Below, in pieces: positions 56,003-63,670 of a stretch of DNA of 64,000 nucleotides. Position 1 is the stretch's first letter. Each line of letters opens with the position of its first letter. The stretch spans positions 1-64,000 of the forward strand of contig CAZTBG010000001.1 in NCBI GenBank assembly GCA_964611805.1, in the 5' to 3' direction. A model generated the notes under the pieces. The model searched no databases and was not told the origin of the DNA. It saw only the letters and a list, made by a program, of their open reading frames with translations. The stretch comes from W589 sp964611805. Lineage in GTDB: Bacteria; Chloroflexota; Dehalococcoidia; Dehalococcoidales; Fen-1064. Position numbers and translations under genes: made by a program.

Positions 56003-57094
56003 ATGGAAGAGAAGACGTCAGATTTCGAAGAACAAGAAGAGCCCGAAGAACAAAACACCAGCATCATTAAAATTGAGGAAATGAGCCTGGAAGATACACA
56101 GGTAGCCGAGCAGCTTTATAACAGTGCGGGGCTGGACCCGGTGGTGGACGCCGGACTGAAAGACTACGACAAACGTATCCAGGCAGAAAACAAGCTGATT
56201 AACAAGGTATTTGGTACCCGGGGGAGTGACATCAGGGGCTACGGCGAAGCGGTCGCCAAGAGGGTCGCCCTGGCCATATATGACCAGCTAAACCGCCAGT
56301 ACGGCGGCAAGATGGGCGACCTGCGGTCATACTTAATGTCACTGGAGGAAGACCGCGACCGGGCAAATATCAGGTACGACGAGCTTATGGGGAGGGTAAT
56401 CGGGATACTGGGCGATGAGTATAAGTCCCTGAGGACCGACTCCAACGCCTTCATGGAGAAACTGACCACATTAATCGGAGAGGACAAGGAGGCAGCCAAG
56501 ATTGACCAGAAGGCGCTTGCTGAGAGACTGGCCGATATCGATGGGCTGAGAGCGCAGATACAGGCCCTCGACGAGGAAAAGAAGCAGCAACAGGGAAGCT
56601 ACGAGGCGCAGCTGGCCGAGCAGAAAAAAGAGCATACCAGCGAACTGGCGAAGCTACAGGAACAGATTACAAGGCTGGAAACGAAAATTGAAAGACTGGA
56701 AGCGGAGAAGTCCGCCCTGAACCAGAAGAACAACGAGGAGCAGAAGGAGCTGAAAGCGCAGATATCCAGTCTGGATACCAAGACCGGAAAACTCGACGCG
56801 GAGAAGACTGCCCTGACGGCTGACCTCAAGGCATTGAGGGAGGAACACAAGCAGCTAATCACGGCAATGTCGAAACTGGTCAGTAGCGTACCCAGCGAAG
56901 AGATTGGTAAAAAGATGGGCGAGGAGCTGTACGGCTTTATTCTCAAGGACTCCAAGGTACCGGACATGGTGATAGAGGGCGTGGGCAAGTTTATCGACTT
57001 CAAGAAATATCTGGGGGAGGCGGTCGAGAGGGGGGCCAGAGAAGTTACCAGACGCGTGGAGGAGACTCTGAAGACGGCCCCGGAGGGCAAGTAG
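56003..57094 (+). CDS. Acidic coiled-coil protein
   Basis: A 363-residue soluble protein with no catalytic motif. The N-terminus is very acidic (EEKTSDFEEQEEPEEQ). A central long coiled coil covers roughly residues 110-290 (AKLQEQITRLETKIERLEAE, KELKAQISSLDTKTGKLDAE and similar heptads). A short C-terminal part follows (MGEELYGFILKDSKVPDMVI), with helices. It could be a structural or scaffolding protein. ATG 56003 follows GGGAGGCGAGA. It is 77 nt from the next hydrolase. Confidence 0.75.
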   Translation: MEEKTSDFEEQEEPEEQNTSIIKIEEMSLEDTQVAEQLYNSAGLDPVVDAGLKDYDKRIQAENKLINKVFGTRGSDIRGYGEAVAKRVALAIYDQLNRQYGGKMGDLRSYLMSLEEDRDRANIRYDELMGRVIGILGDEYKSLRTDSNAFMEKLTTLIGEDKEAAKIDQKALAERLADIDGLRAQIQALDEEKKQQQGSYEAQLAEQKKEHTSELAKLQEQITRLETKIERLEAEKSALNQKNNEEQKELKAQISSLDTKTGKLDAEKTALTADLKALREEHKQLITAMSKLVSSVPSEEIGKKMGEELYGFILKDSKVPDMVIEGVGKFIDFKKYLGEAVERGAREVTRRVEETLKTAPEGK

Positions 57095-57171
57095 TTTTTG
57101 GCCGGAGATTTCCGCGCATAAACGTAGTTGCTCGACAATCGGTAGGGAACTCCCTGACCAAGGAGGCAATT

Positions 57172-58014
57172 ATGTCAGCGCAGACACCACGGGACCAGTA
57201 TATCAAGGTCGGTGATATCAACACCCGCTTCTGGACATCCGGTAGCGAAGGGACAGCAGTCATCCTGATACATGGCATAGGGGACGCTGTGGAAACCTGG
57301 CGGTCCAACATCAATGTCCTGGCAGAACACCATCGCGTATACGCCCTGGACATAGTGGGCTTTGGGCACTCCGATAAGCCACCTATCCAGCCTTCATTAT
57401 CTTTTGGAGCCCAGTTTGTCAGCGATTTCATGGAGACGCAGCATATTGAGCGTGCCAGCGTAATAGGTAACTCGATGGGTGGTGGCATAAGCCTGCAATT
57501 CGCCATTCAGTTCCCTGATAAGCTGGAGAAGCTGGTAGTGGAGAGCGGGGCAGCACTGGGAAAAGGATTAGCTACTTTCTTTCACCTGTTCTCGATACCC
57601 ATCATCGGTGAACTCCTGACCCGACCAAGCCGCTGGGGAACGGCCTGGCTCCTGAGACGGGTGGCATATGACCCTGCTCTGATAACAGACGAGTTGGTCG
57701 AGCTTTACTACCAGCTTTGCAAACTCCCCGGGGCGCAGAGGTCCTTCCTGTCAACCCTGCGTGTCGGTGTGAACTTCTCCGGCCAGCGCCCCCGCTTCGT
57801 TCGTCCCATTGTGGACAACCTCGACAAAATCACCTGTCCCACCCTGATTATCTGGGGGAAACAGGACCGCGTTATACCGGTAGCGCACGCCCAGATAGCC
57901 AAAAATGGAATCCCAAACGCTGAGCTCCACATACTTGACCCCTGCGGCCACGAACCCCACTTCGAACGCCCCAATGATTTCAACAGGCTCGTGCTGGACT
58001 TTCTGGCCGGATAG
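57172..58014 (+). CDS. Alpha/beta hydrolase
   Basis: A 280-residue hydrolase. VILIHGIGDAVETWRSNINVL (HGIG oxyanion), YALDIVGFGHSDKP and nucleophile elbow ASVIGNSMGGGISLQFAI (G-N-S-M-G-G) are present. The Asp lies in IWGKQDRVIPVAHA and the His in PCGHEPHFERPNDF. The order resembles C-C-bond hydrolases (MhpC/BphD type) and haloalkane-type enzymes, but the substrate is unknown. ATG 57172 follows CAAGGAGGCAATT. A methyltransferase gene follows 100 nt later. Confidence 0.88.
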   Translation: MSAQTPRDQYIKVGDINTRFWTSGSEGTAVILIHGIGDAVETWRSNINVLAEHHRVYALDIVGFGHSDKPPIQPSLSFGAQFVSDFMETQHIERASVIGNSMGGGISLQFAIQFPDKLEKLVVESGAALGKGLATFFHLFSIPIIGELLTRPSRWGTAWLLRRVAYDPALITDELVELYYQLCKLPGAQRSFLSTLRVGVNFSGQRPRFVRPIVDNLDKITCPTLIIWGKQDRVIPVAHAQIAKNGIPNAELHILDPCGHEPHFERPNDFNRLVLDFLAG

Positions 58015-58117
58015 ATTGCACAGACTGCGGGAATAAGAGGATAAGGGATGTATTGCGGGCTTTCAGGCGTGACTAGAAATGCACCCTCTGGCTCTTCAGC
58101 AAAAAGGGGAAATTAAT

Positions 58118-58936
58118 GTGCCTGAGCTGATAGTTGCGACCAAACAAAACATCGAAAAAGTCTTTGATGATAACGCAAAGGCATATGACCGTGTCGGTCC
58201 AGCCATTTATCAGCACTTCGGGTCGCGCCTGGTTAACTGGATGTCACTTGAGCCAGGTACAAAGATACTGGACATTGCCACAGGTACAGGCGCGGTGCTG
58301 TTACCTGCCGCCCGACTTCTGGCGTCTAATGGACATGTAACTGGCATTGACCTATCCGGTGGATTGCTGCAGGAGGCTGACCTCTCAGTGCAACAAGAAA
58401 ACCTGACCAATGTAACATTACGCAAGATGGATGCTGAGCACCTTGAGTTTCCGGATAAGACATTTGATTGTGTCACATGTGCCTTCTCGCTTTTCTTTTT
58501 CCCGCACATCGAATACGCAATGCGTGAGATGTACCGCGTCTGTAAGCCAGGTGGCCGTGTTGCTGTGACTGTATTCGACCAGGCATTACCTCCATTCGAC
58601 CCGATTTTTCCAGTCCTGTTACAGCAGCTTGGTACTTATCAGGGAGAAGTGCGGATACCACCCCATGGCATGTCCTTTTCTCCAGACGAAATAGAGACTC
58701 TACTCAAACAATATGGATTCCACTCAATTCAGACACTTAGCGAAACGGAAGACTTTATCTATAAGCATGAAGAAGATGTTTGGGAATTCTTGCCGTTACG
58801 CTTGGCACTATTGGGTACGGACGAGACAACAGATACGCAATTCATGCAGGAATTACTTGCCAAATTACGTCCGCTGTTCCGCCCGGCTGGTCTGCACGTG
58901 TCTGTTGCGGCTATTTATGCGATGGGTCAACGTTAG
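58118..58936 (+). CDS. SAM-dependent methyltransferase, class I (UbiE-like)
   Basis: A 272-residue class I methyltransferase. TKILDIATGTGAVLLPAARL is motif I (SAM binding), VTGIDLSGGLLQEADLS motif II, and EFPDKTFDCVTCAFSLFFFP motif IV. The UbiE/MenG-like layout suggests a small-molecule acceptor. I chose GTG 58118 because AAAGGGGAA is at good spacing; the frame extends to 58079. It is downstream of a hydrolase on the same strand. Confidence 0.85.
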   Translation: MPELIVATKQNIEKVFDDNAKAYDRVGPAIYQHFGSRLVNWMSLEPGTKILDIATGTGAVLLPAARLLASNGHVTGIDLSGGLLQEADLSVQQENLTNVTLRKMDAEHLEFPDKTFDCVTCAFSLFFFPHIEYAMREMYRVCKPGGRVAVTVFDQALPPFDPIFPVLLQQLGTYQGEVRIPPHGMSFSPDEIETLLKQYGFHSIQTLSETEDFIYKHEEDVWEFLPLRLALLGTDETTDTQFMQELLAKLRPLFRPAGLHVSVAAIYAMGQR

Positions 58937-58973
58937 ACAACAGATGTGTTCCAAGACCGCGCGTGATGAAGAT

Positions 58974-59024
58974 GCAGCCTTCACTGGAGAGGGTGCTGAA
59001 ACATAAGAAAATACAGAGTGCGTA
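58974..59024. repeat. Degenerate direct repeat E1 flanking an alpha/beta hydrolase
   Basis: A 51-nt block with the invariant CTGGAGAGGGTGCTGA. The partner at 60008 is about three-quarters identical, mainly with transitions. It starts 38 nt after the methyltransferase stop. Confidence 0.5.
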
Positions 59025-59054
59025 GGCTCGTCCTGTTTAAGAGAAGGAGGCATA

Positions 59055-59915
59055 ATGCCAACGGCGAATATTAATGACTTCATAATGTACTACGAAACGA
59101 GAGGTGAAGGTTTCCCACTTGTTTATGTTCACGGTGGCTTTGGCGGTATGGGCACAGGTCTTCAACCCGAAACCCCCGCATGGGTGGAAGAATTTGCGAA
59201 GTATTTCCAGATAGTCACTTATGACCGTCGTGCCGCCGGGCGTTCAAGCTACCCGGAAGACGGCTTTACCATGCAGAATTTTGCCAGGGACATACGAGAA
59301 CTGCTACGACATCTTGGATACGAGCGTGCTCACATCTGGGGTACATCAGCAGGTGGTCAGATAACACTTGCCTTTGGGCTGCATTACCCCGAGGCAGCAG
59401 CCTCCCTGGTTATTACTGATTCAGCACCATGGCTATCATTAGATGAAGAACTCAAAGATAAGCTGAGGGAACGTATCAAAGTGCTTAATGAAAAAGGGGC
59501 TGAAGCAGCTTATGAAGCTAGAGCTACTGGAGGAACCGTAGGACTGAACCTCTTTGTCGGGAGACCAGCAGCTAGTGAGGAGGAGCAGAAACAACGAGAA
59601 GTGGCTATGGAGCGAACCAGAGAACAACTCCGTGCCATACCACGCGATGAGAGAATTGCCAAGTACGCTGGTGAACTCCGTAACTATTCAGCTTATCTGG
59701 ACTGGGATGCTACCCCTCAACTGAAAGATATAAAACCTCCGACACTGGTCCTCTATGGTACCGAAGACAGTGTCTTCCCACCTAAAGGCTCTCTTAATAT
59801 GACCAGACTCATCCCGAATGTAGAATACAAAGCTTTTCAAGGGGCCGAGCATGGAGTCACCAGATTTCCAGAGGCCCTGGAACTGGCACTGTCATTCCTT
59901 CAACGACATACCTGA
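59055..59915 (+). CDS. Alpha/beta hydrolase
   Basis: A 286-residue hydrolase. FPLVYVHGGFGGMGTGL gives the HGG oxyanion hole, QIVTYDRRAAGRSSYP follows, and the nucleophile elbow is HIWGTSAGGQITLAF (G-T-S-A-G-G). The Asp lies in YGTEDSVFPPKGSL and the His in AEHGVTRFPEALE. The codon usage is more AT-rich than in its neighbours, and the gene sits between two 51-nt direct repeats, so it may be a later arrival. The ribosome binding site is AAGGAGGCATA. Confidence 0.85.
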   Translation: MPTANINDFIMYYETRGEGFPLVYVHGGFGGMGTGLQPETPAWVEEFAKYFQIVTYDRRAAGRSSYPEDGFTMQNFARDIRELLRHLGYERAHIWGTSAGGQITLAFGLHYPEAAASLVITDSAPWLSLDEELKDKLRERIKVLNEKGAEAAYEARATGGTVGLNLFVGRPAASEEEQKQREVAMERTREQLRAIPRDERIAKYAGELRNYSAYLDWDATPQLKDIKPPTLVLYGTEDSVFPPKGSLNMTRLIPNVEYKAFQGAEHGVTRFPEALELALSFLQRHT

Positions 59916-60007
59916 TGGAATTGATACCCGATAGATTATAAGCTTGAAACCTGTACCTCTCCCACATGCATATTTTGTGTCAGATAAGACTGTACCTCAT
60001 TAATGTA

Positions 60008-60058
60008 GTAGCCCTCGCTGGAGAGGGTGCTGAGGCACAAGGAGATACTGGGGGCTTA
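60008..60058. repeat. Degenerate direct repeat E2 flanking an alpha/beta hydrolase
   Basis: Partner of the block at 58974, sharing CTGGAGAGGGTGCTGA and flanking bases in the same orientation. The pair brackets the hydrolase gene at 59055-59915. Confidence 0.5.
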
Positions 60059-60065
60059 AGGGTGC

Positions 60066-60794
60066 TTATAACCCCTGTAATCGTCTGAGCTCTCGCTCCA
60101 CCTCGTCATTCACCACATATCCCGAGATATGCATTAGCGTGTCGCCCGTGGGTTCCATCTGCATGGACGCCAGGCAGGGGTAATGATGGGCATGCAGGCC
60201 CGCCTGTGGAACCGCCTCCGCAACCGGTACACCGACCAGCTTCTCGGCAACATAGTGGGTAGAGCCGCAGGGAGCGCTTCGCTCCACTTCAACCCGCACT
60301 ATTCTGTTACCCGACGCATCGACCTCTATTCTGAGCCTGGGTCTGCCAAAGTATTTAGCGAAGGCAGCAATACACCCACTGTAATATGTTTCAACATCGT
60401 CGCCGTAGCCGGTGGTCTTCTCAGTCAGTGTGCAGAAAGTCCTGGGGAAAACGGCAACAATTCCCATCCCGGCGAGCTCCCGTTGTAACTGGTTTTTCAG
60501 ACCCAGAGGCAGCCAGGCCGAATTATCGATGGGCATAATGACCGCTTTCACCCCTGAGAGCCTGGCAATCGCCGACACGAGCTGGGCTGTTTCCGGCGAC
60601 TCACTCAAGGCCAGTAGAAGGTCAGCCTGTGGTATGTCTGAAGGCAGAAACTCCTCGGGGTCATCTATGATAGCGGGCAGCACGCGGGGCGGAACGATAA
60701 CCTCAAGCACCCAGTCCCCCGGGGCCGACTTCCTGATGTGCTCGACTATCCTCTCACCGTAATGCCCCTGGTGCAGTGCCAGAATACGTATCAT
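60066..60794 (-). CDS. DUF166-family protein
   Basis: A 242-residue protein of the DUF166 family (once annotated 'thymidylate synthase-related'). IRILALHQGHYGERIVEHI opens a Rossmann-like fold. DLLLALSESPETAQLVSAIA and VIMPIDNSAWLPLGLKNQLQREL follow, then a C-terminal Cys/His region with SGCIAAFAKYFGRP, SAPCGSTHYVAEKLVG and AHHYPCLASMQM. The conserved Cys suggest a metal or Fe-S cluster. The family is common in methanogens and some anaerobes and has no proven function. It overlaps the next gene by 4 nt. Confidence 0.82.
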   Translation of the reverse strand: MIRILALHQGHYGERIVEHIRKSAPGDWVLEVIVPPRVLPAIIDDPEEFLPSDIPQADLLLALSESPETAQLVSAIARLSGVKAVIMPIDNSAWLPLGLKNQLQRELAGMGIVAVFPRTFCTLTEKTTGYGDDVETYYSGCIAAFAKYFGRPRLRIEVDASGNRIVRVEVERSAPCGSTHYVAEKLVGVPVAEAVPQAGLHAHHYPCLASMQMEPTGDTLMHISGYVVNDEVERELRRLQGL

Positions 60795-62251
60795 ACCCTC
60801 CGCTCAGCTAACTTCTGGCTGTTCTTGTGTGCCTGCTGCTTGATTTTCTCCGCATTGACCTCGGTTACCCAGCGGTCTCGGAGCAGAGCATCGGTGTGCC
60901 TGACGACCTGGTTAACATAATATTCACGGCTGGGGTACAGCTTCTTGAGGAGGGTGTCATCAAATGGGATAACTTTGCCGTTCCAGGTATAGGTGGCCAT
61001 GGGCACATCAACATAGGGAGTACGGACACCGCCCCTGATGTTGCCAAACTCATCGAGTTCAAAGGCGACGTCCGGATACTCACCGGTGGTGGCGAGTCTC
61101 TCGGCCCGCGGCGGCGGTACCCCCTCCCGCACCCAAAGGTCGAGGTTGGCGAAAGCACTATTCATGATATACTGCAGCGGGAACTCGTGCTCCGGCACCG
61201 CAAAAGGCCCCGTCCAGATTCCTTTAGCAGCGGCCACGTCCTCCTCACACGGGTTGGAGAGAAGGCAATACTGGATGCCGATATAGGAGCCGGCGACCTC
61301 GTACAGCCGAAACTGCTTCCCCGGCCCATCGCTGTCCGGTTGACGGTACACCCACGACCAGTCCGGATGAAAACCCCTGCCTAAAATATCGCCCTGGGTC
61401 ACCACACGGATTACCGGGACGTCAACATACAGCTGGCAGCGCGGGTCATCGGGCGGCATTCTTGGTTCGCTCTGGTTGATGCTACCGGGAACGCCGGTGC
61501 ATTTAATGAGATAGCCATCATAGATGGGTCTGCCGTTGTCCAGCATAGCCAGCGGATGTATGGCACTGACATAGGCCGAGAGGTCGCCACCGGTGGCGCC
61601 GGCTGCATAGACATACTCGACCCTGTATCCGGCCATCGGGCTGGCCGAATCATGGCTCTTCATGATTGCGCCCACATGACTGATGATATCCCAGATTAGC
61701 CCGTTTTCAGTCAAGGGAGAGGAAGGGCCGGGATACGCACCAGAGTCTGGAGGTCTCTCATCGGGTGGCAGGGGGTTGGCAAACGATAGGGGAGCGTACC
61801 GCTCTGGATTAAAATTCTTCAACCCTATCACATTGGCCGGCCTCACGGTGATACCAGCCCAGGCATCACCATGTGCAAGGAAGTATTCGTAGGACTCCGC
61901 CCAGCCACCCCAGGGATTGTCATAGTTCCTCGCCCAGTTGAATATCTCTACAATTACATTGCCACTGAACCGTGTCGGGTCTGCCGGACGCCGTAACAGA
62001 AAGCGGGTGGTATACGGAGCGTCAGGCGTCCGGACCGTAGCCGGGCTGGTACCACTATCGTACCACTGGTAGACATTGGCCAGGCCACTCACAAAGAACT
62101 CCTCTTCGACGTACCCATACGAAGTCAGGTCAATCGGGACGTACTGCCGGTTGGCCGCATTAAACGGGTACGAGTCCTCTGTGACCGGTATCGGCCCGGT
62201 TATTTTGGGAGACGCACCTTTATAGTTGATATTTACGGCTTTACCGTCCAT
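60791..62251 (-). CDS. Alpha/beta hydrolase domain-containing protein (Abhydrolase_10 type)
   Basis: A 486-residue protein of the large alpha/beta-hydrolase-domain family. TTRFLLRRPADPTRFSGNVIVEIFN, AGITVRPANVIGLKNFNPER and VEYVYAAGATGGDLSAYVSA carry family features; the last segment is where the nucleophile elbow lies, but a Ser at the expected site is not obvious (AGATGG). VTQGDILGRGFHPDWS and the C-terminal half are typical. Enzyme activity therefore needs proof. I take ATG 62251; the frame further upstream overlaps the next gene. It overlaps the DUF166 gene by 4 nt. Confidence 0.8.
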   Translation of the reverse strand: MDGKAVNINYKGASPKITGPIPVTEDSYPFNAANRQYVPIDLTSYGYVEEEFFVSGLANVYQWYDSGTSPATVRTPDAPYTTRFLLRRPADPTRFSGNVIVEIFNWARNYDNPWGGWAESYEYFLAHGDAWAGITVRPANVIGLKNFNPERYAPLSFANPLPPDERPPDSGAYPGPSSPLTENGLIWDIISHVGAIMKSHDSASPMAGYRVEYVYAAGATGGDLSAYVSAIHPLAMLDNGRPIYDGYLIKCTGVPGSINQSEPRMPPDDPRCQLYVDVPVIRVVTQGDILGRGFHPDWSWVYRQPDSDGPGKQFRLYEVAGSYIGIQYCLLSNPCEEDVAAAKGIWTGPFAVPEHEFPLQYIMNSAFANLDLWVREGVPPPRAERLATTGEYPDVAFELDEFGNIRGGVRTPYVDVPMATYTWNGKVIPFDDTLLKKLYPSREYYVNQVVRHTDALLRDRWVTEVNAEKIKQQAHKNSQKLAERRV

Positions 62252-62261
62252 TTTCCAATGG

Positions 62262-62834
62262 TCACTTCCCCACCAGCCGCTGCCCCGCTTCATAGGCCTG
62301 CTTAAGGGCATCGGGGTGCTTTTTAATCGCCCCTTTTTCGTCAATCCCTTTAAACAGCAACTCCCCGGCATACTCGATGTTCAAGATGTGGAACCAGGTC
62401 TTCACCACCGCCAGCGAAGGCTCAAACATATTCTTCAGCCTCGTCCCGCCGACGGAGATAAAGAAACCCTTTCTCACTCGCTCGTCGCCCAGAGGCGGGA
62501 CTTTGAGCACGTATTTACGCACCCAGAGACACTGGCAGCGGTCAATCATCGCCTTTAGCTGGGCGGTCGGCCCCGCGAACTGCACCGGAGATGCCACCAC
62601 GATACGGTCGGCCTGTTCCAGTTCACGGTACACCTCCTGCATGTCGTCCTTTACCACACAATTGCCAGTCTTGAGGCAGCCGTCACAGTGACGGCAGGTC
62701 TCAAACTTGAGGCTCCTTAGCTCGATTATCTTTGTCTCGGCCCCCTGGCTGGCAGCACCCTTCATTAACTCCGCCAGCAGCAGGTCCGTATTGCCGCCCC
62801 GCCTCGGGCTGCCAGCAATACCGAGTACCCTCAC
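62262..62834 (-). CDS. Iron-sulfur flavoprotein-like NADPH-dependent FMN reductase
   Basis: A 190-residue flavodoxin-fold protein. VLGIAGSPRRGGNTDLLLAEL is the FMN phosphate loop. FETCRHCDGCLKTGNCVVKD has the compact C-x2-C-x2-C-x5-C cluster motif of the Isf family. VVASPVQFAGPTAQLKAMIDRC is the second flavin-binding segment. Isf-type proteins carry FMN and a [4Fe-4S] cluster and occur in anaerobes, where they reduce small acceptors or oxygen species. It overlaps ybeY by 4 nt. Confidence 0.88.
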   Translation of the reverse strand: MRVLGIAGSPRRGGNTDLLLAELMKGAASQGAETKIIELRSLKFETCRHCDGCLKTGNCVVKDDMQEVYRELEQADRIVVASPVQFAGPTAQLKAMIDRCQCLWVRKYVLKVPPLGDERVRKGFFISVGGTRLKNMFEPSLAVVKTWFHILNIEYAGELLFKGIDEKGAIKKHPDALKQAYEAGQRLVGK

Positions 62835-63304
62835 CAGCCGTTCTCCTCGATTAGCTCCAGGATTTCCGCCTCTCTCGCCCTCATACGCTGTTCCGGTTCC
62901 GGCGCATCATGGTCATAACCAAGGAGATGAAGCACACCATGAATAACAAGTAAGGCTACCTCCTTCTTCACGGGGTGCCGGTGCTCCTCGGCCTGCATGA
63001 AAGCCTGGGGGAAAGAGACAATCACCTCGCCGAGGTGGACAGCCCCGTCAGGAGGTGTCACGAAGTCAGGCATATCCGAGTCCTCTTCGGGAGTCATGGG
63101 GAAGGCAAGTACATCGGTCGGTGCATCAATGCCAAGATGAACCAGGTTAAGCTCCTGAATCTTCTCCTGGCCGGTAATTACCAGTCCGAGTTCCGCCGTA
63201 GGGTTAGTACCCTCGACAACAAGCACCTGCTCGGCAACACCTCGCAGCCAGTCAGCCTCGAGCTCACCCTCGAATTCCTCGTCAATGAGAACGTTTACTT
63301 CCAT
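62831..63304 (-). CDS. ybeY: Endoribonuclease YbeY
   Basis: A 157-residue metal-dependent RNase that matures 16S rRNA ends and takes part in ribosome quality control. The diagnostic motif LLVIHGVLHLLGYDHD (H-G-x-L-H-L-x-G-Y-D-H) binds the metal. LGLVITGQEKIQELNLVH and PTDVLAFPM complete the family pattern. ATG 63304 precedes it. Confidence 0.95.
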   Translation of the reverse strand: MEVNVLIDEEFEGELEADWLRGVAEQVLVVEGTNPTAELGLVITGQEKIQELNLVHLGIDAPTDVLAFPMTPEEDSDMPDFVTPPDGAVHLGEVIVSFPQAFMQAEEHRHPVKKEVALLVIHGVLHLLGYDHDAPEPEQRMRAREAEILELIEENGW

Positions 63305-63415
63305 CTCCGCAATGATAGCATAAGACGGTTGACATTGTCGTCAAGGCGATGGTAGCGTAGGACAAATGGCATCTTTCAACGTAAAGTAGTAAAATATGTT
63401 AAGTAACAAAGTGCT

Positions 63416-63508
63416 GGAGGGGTCGCATAGTTGGTCTAGTGCGGGCGCCTGCTAAGCGCTTGCCCTGGGAAACCGGGGTCGTGGGTTCGAATCCCACTCC
63501 CTCCGCCA
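63416..63508 (+). tRNA. tRNA-Ser, anticodon GCT
   Basis: The acceptor stem GGAGGGG pairs with TCCCTCC (one G-T), followed by discriminator G and encoded CCA. The anticodon loop CCTGCTAAG within GGGCGCCTGCTAAGCGCTTG gives GCT, which reads AGC/AGU Ser codons. A long variable arm (about 63455-63480, TGCCCTGGGAAACCGGGGTC) is typical of tRNA-Ser. The T arm is GTGGGTTCGAATCCCAC. All parts are intact. Confidence 0.93.
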
Positions 63509-63564
63509 GCCTGCGCTAAAGCTTCGGGTGGCAAGCAGCATACCCCCGGAAAAAGGGTGTGTTT

Positions 63565-63574
63565 NNNNNNNNNN
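63565..63574. other. Assembly gap (10 N)
   Basis: Ten unspecified bases. The sequence after the gap is the 3' end of a tRNA. The missing stretch may be longer than ten bases, since 10 N is often a placeholder. Confidence 0.95.
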
Positions 63575-63607
63575 GTCTCGTGGGTTCGAATCCCACCCCC
63601 TCCGCCA
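63575..63607 (+). tRNA. tRNA 3' end truncated by the assembly gap, probably a second tRNA-Ser
   Basis: GTCTCGTGGGTTCGAATCCC then ACCCCCTCCGCCA: a T arm nearly identical to that of the tRNA-Ser at 63416, followed by a CCCCTCC acceptor strand, discriminator G and CCA. The 5' half is lost in the gap. The strong similarity points to another Ser isoacceptor or a near-duplicate, but the anticodon cannot be read. Confidence 0.7.
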
Positions 63608-63670
63608 CGATACGAGCATGAAAGCCTTGCCCCTCGTAAAGGGGCATATTAGCTTGCAGGACGTGAAATA

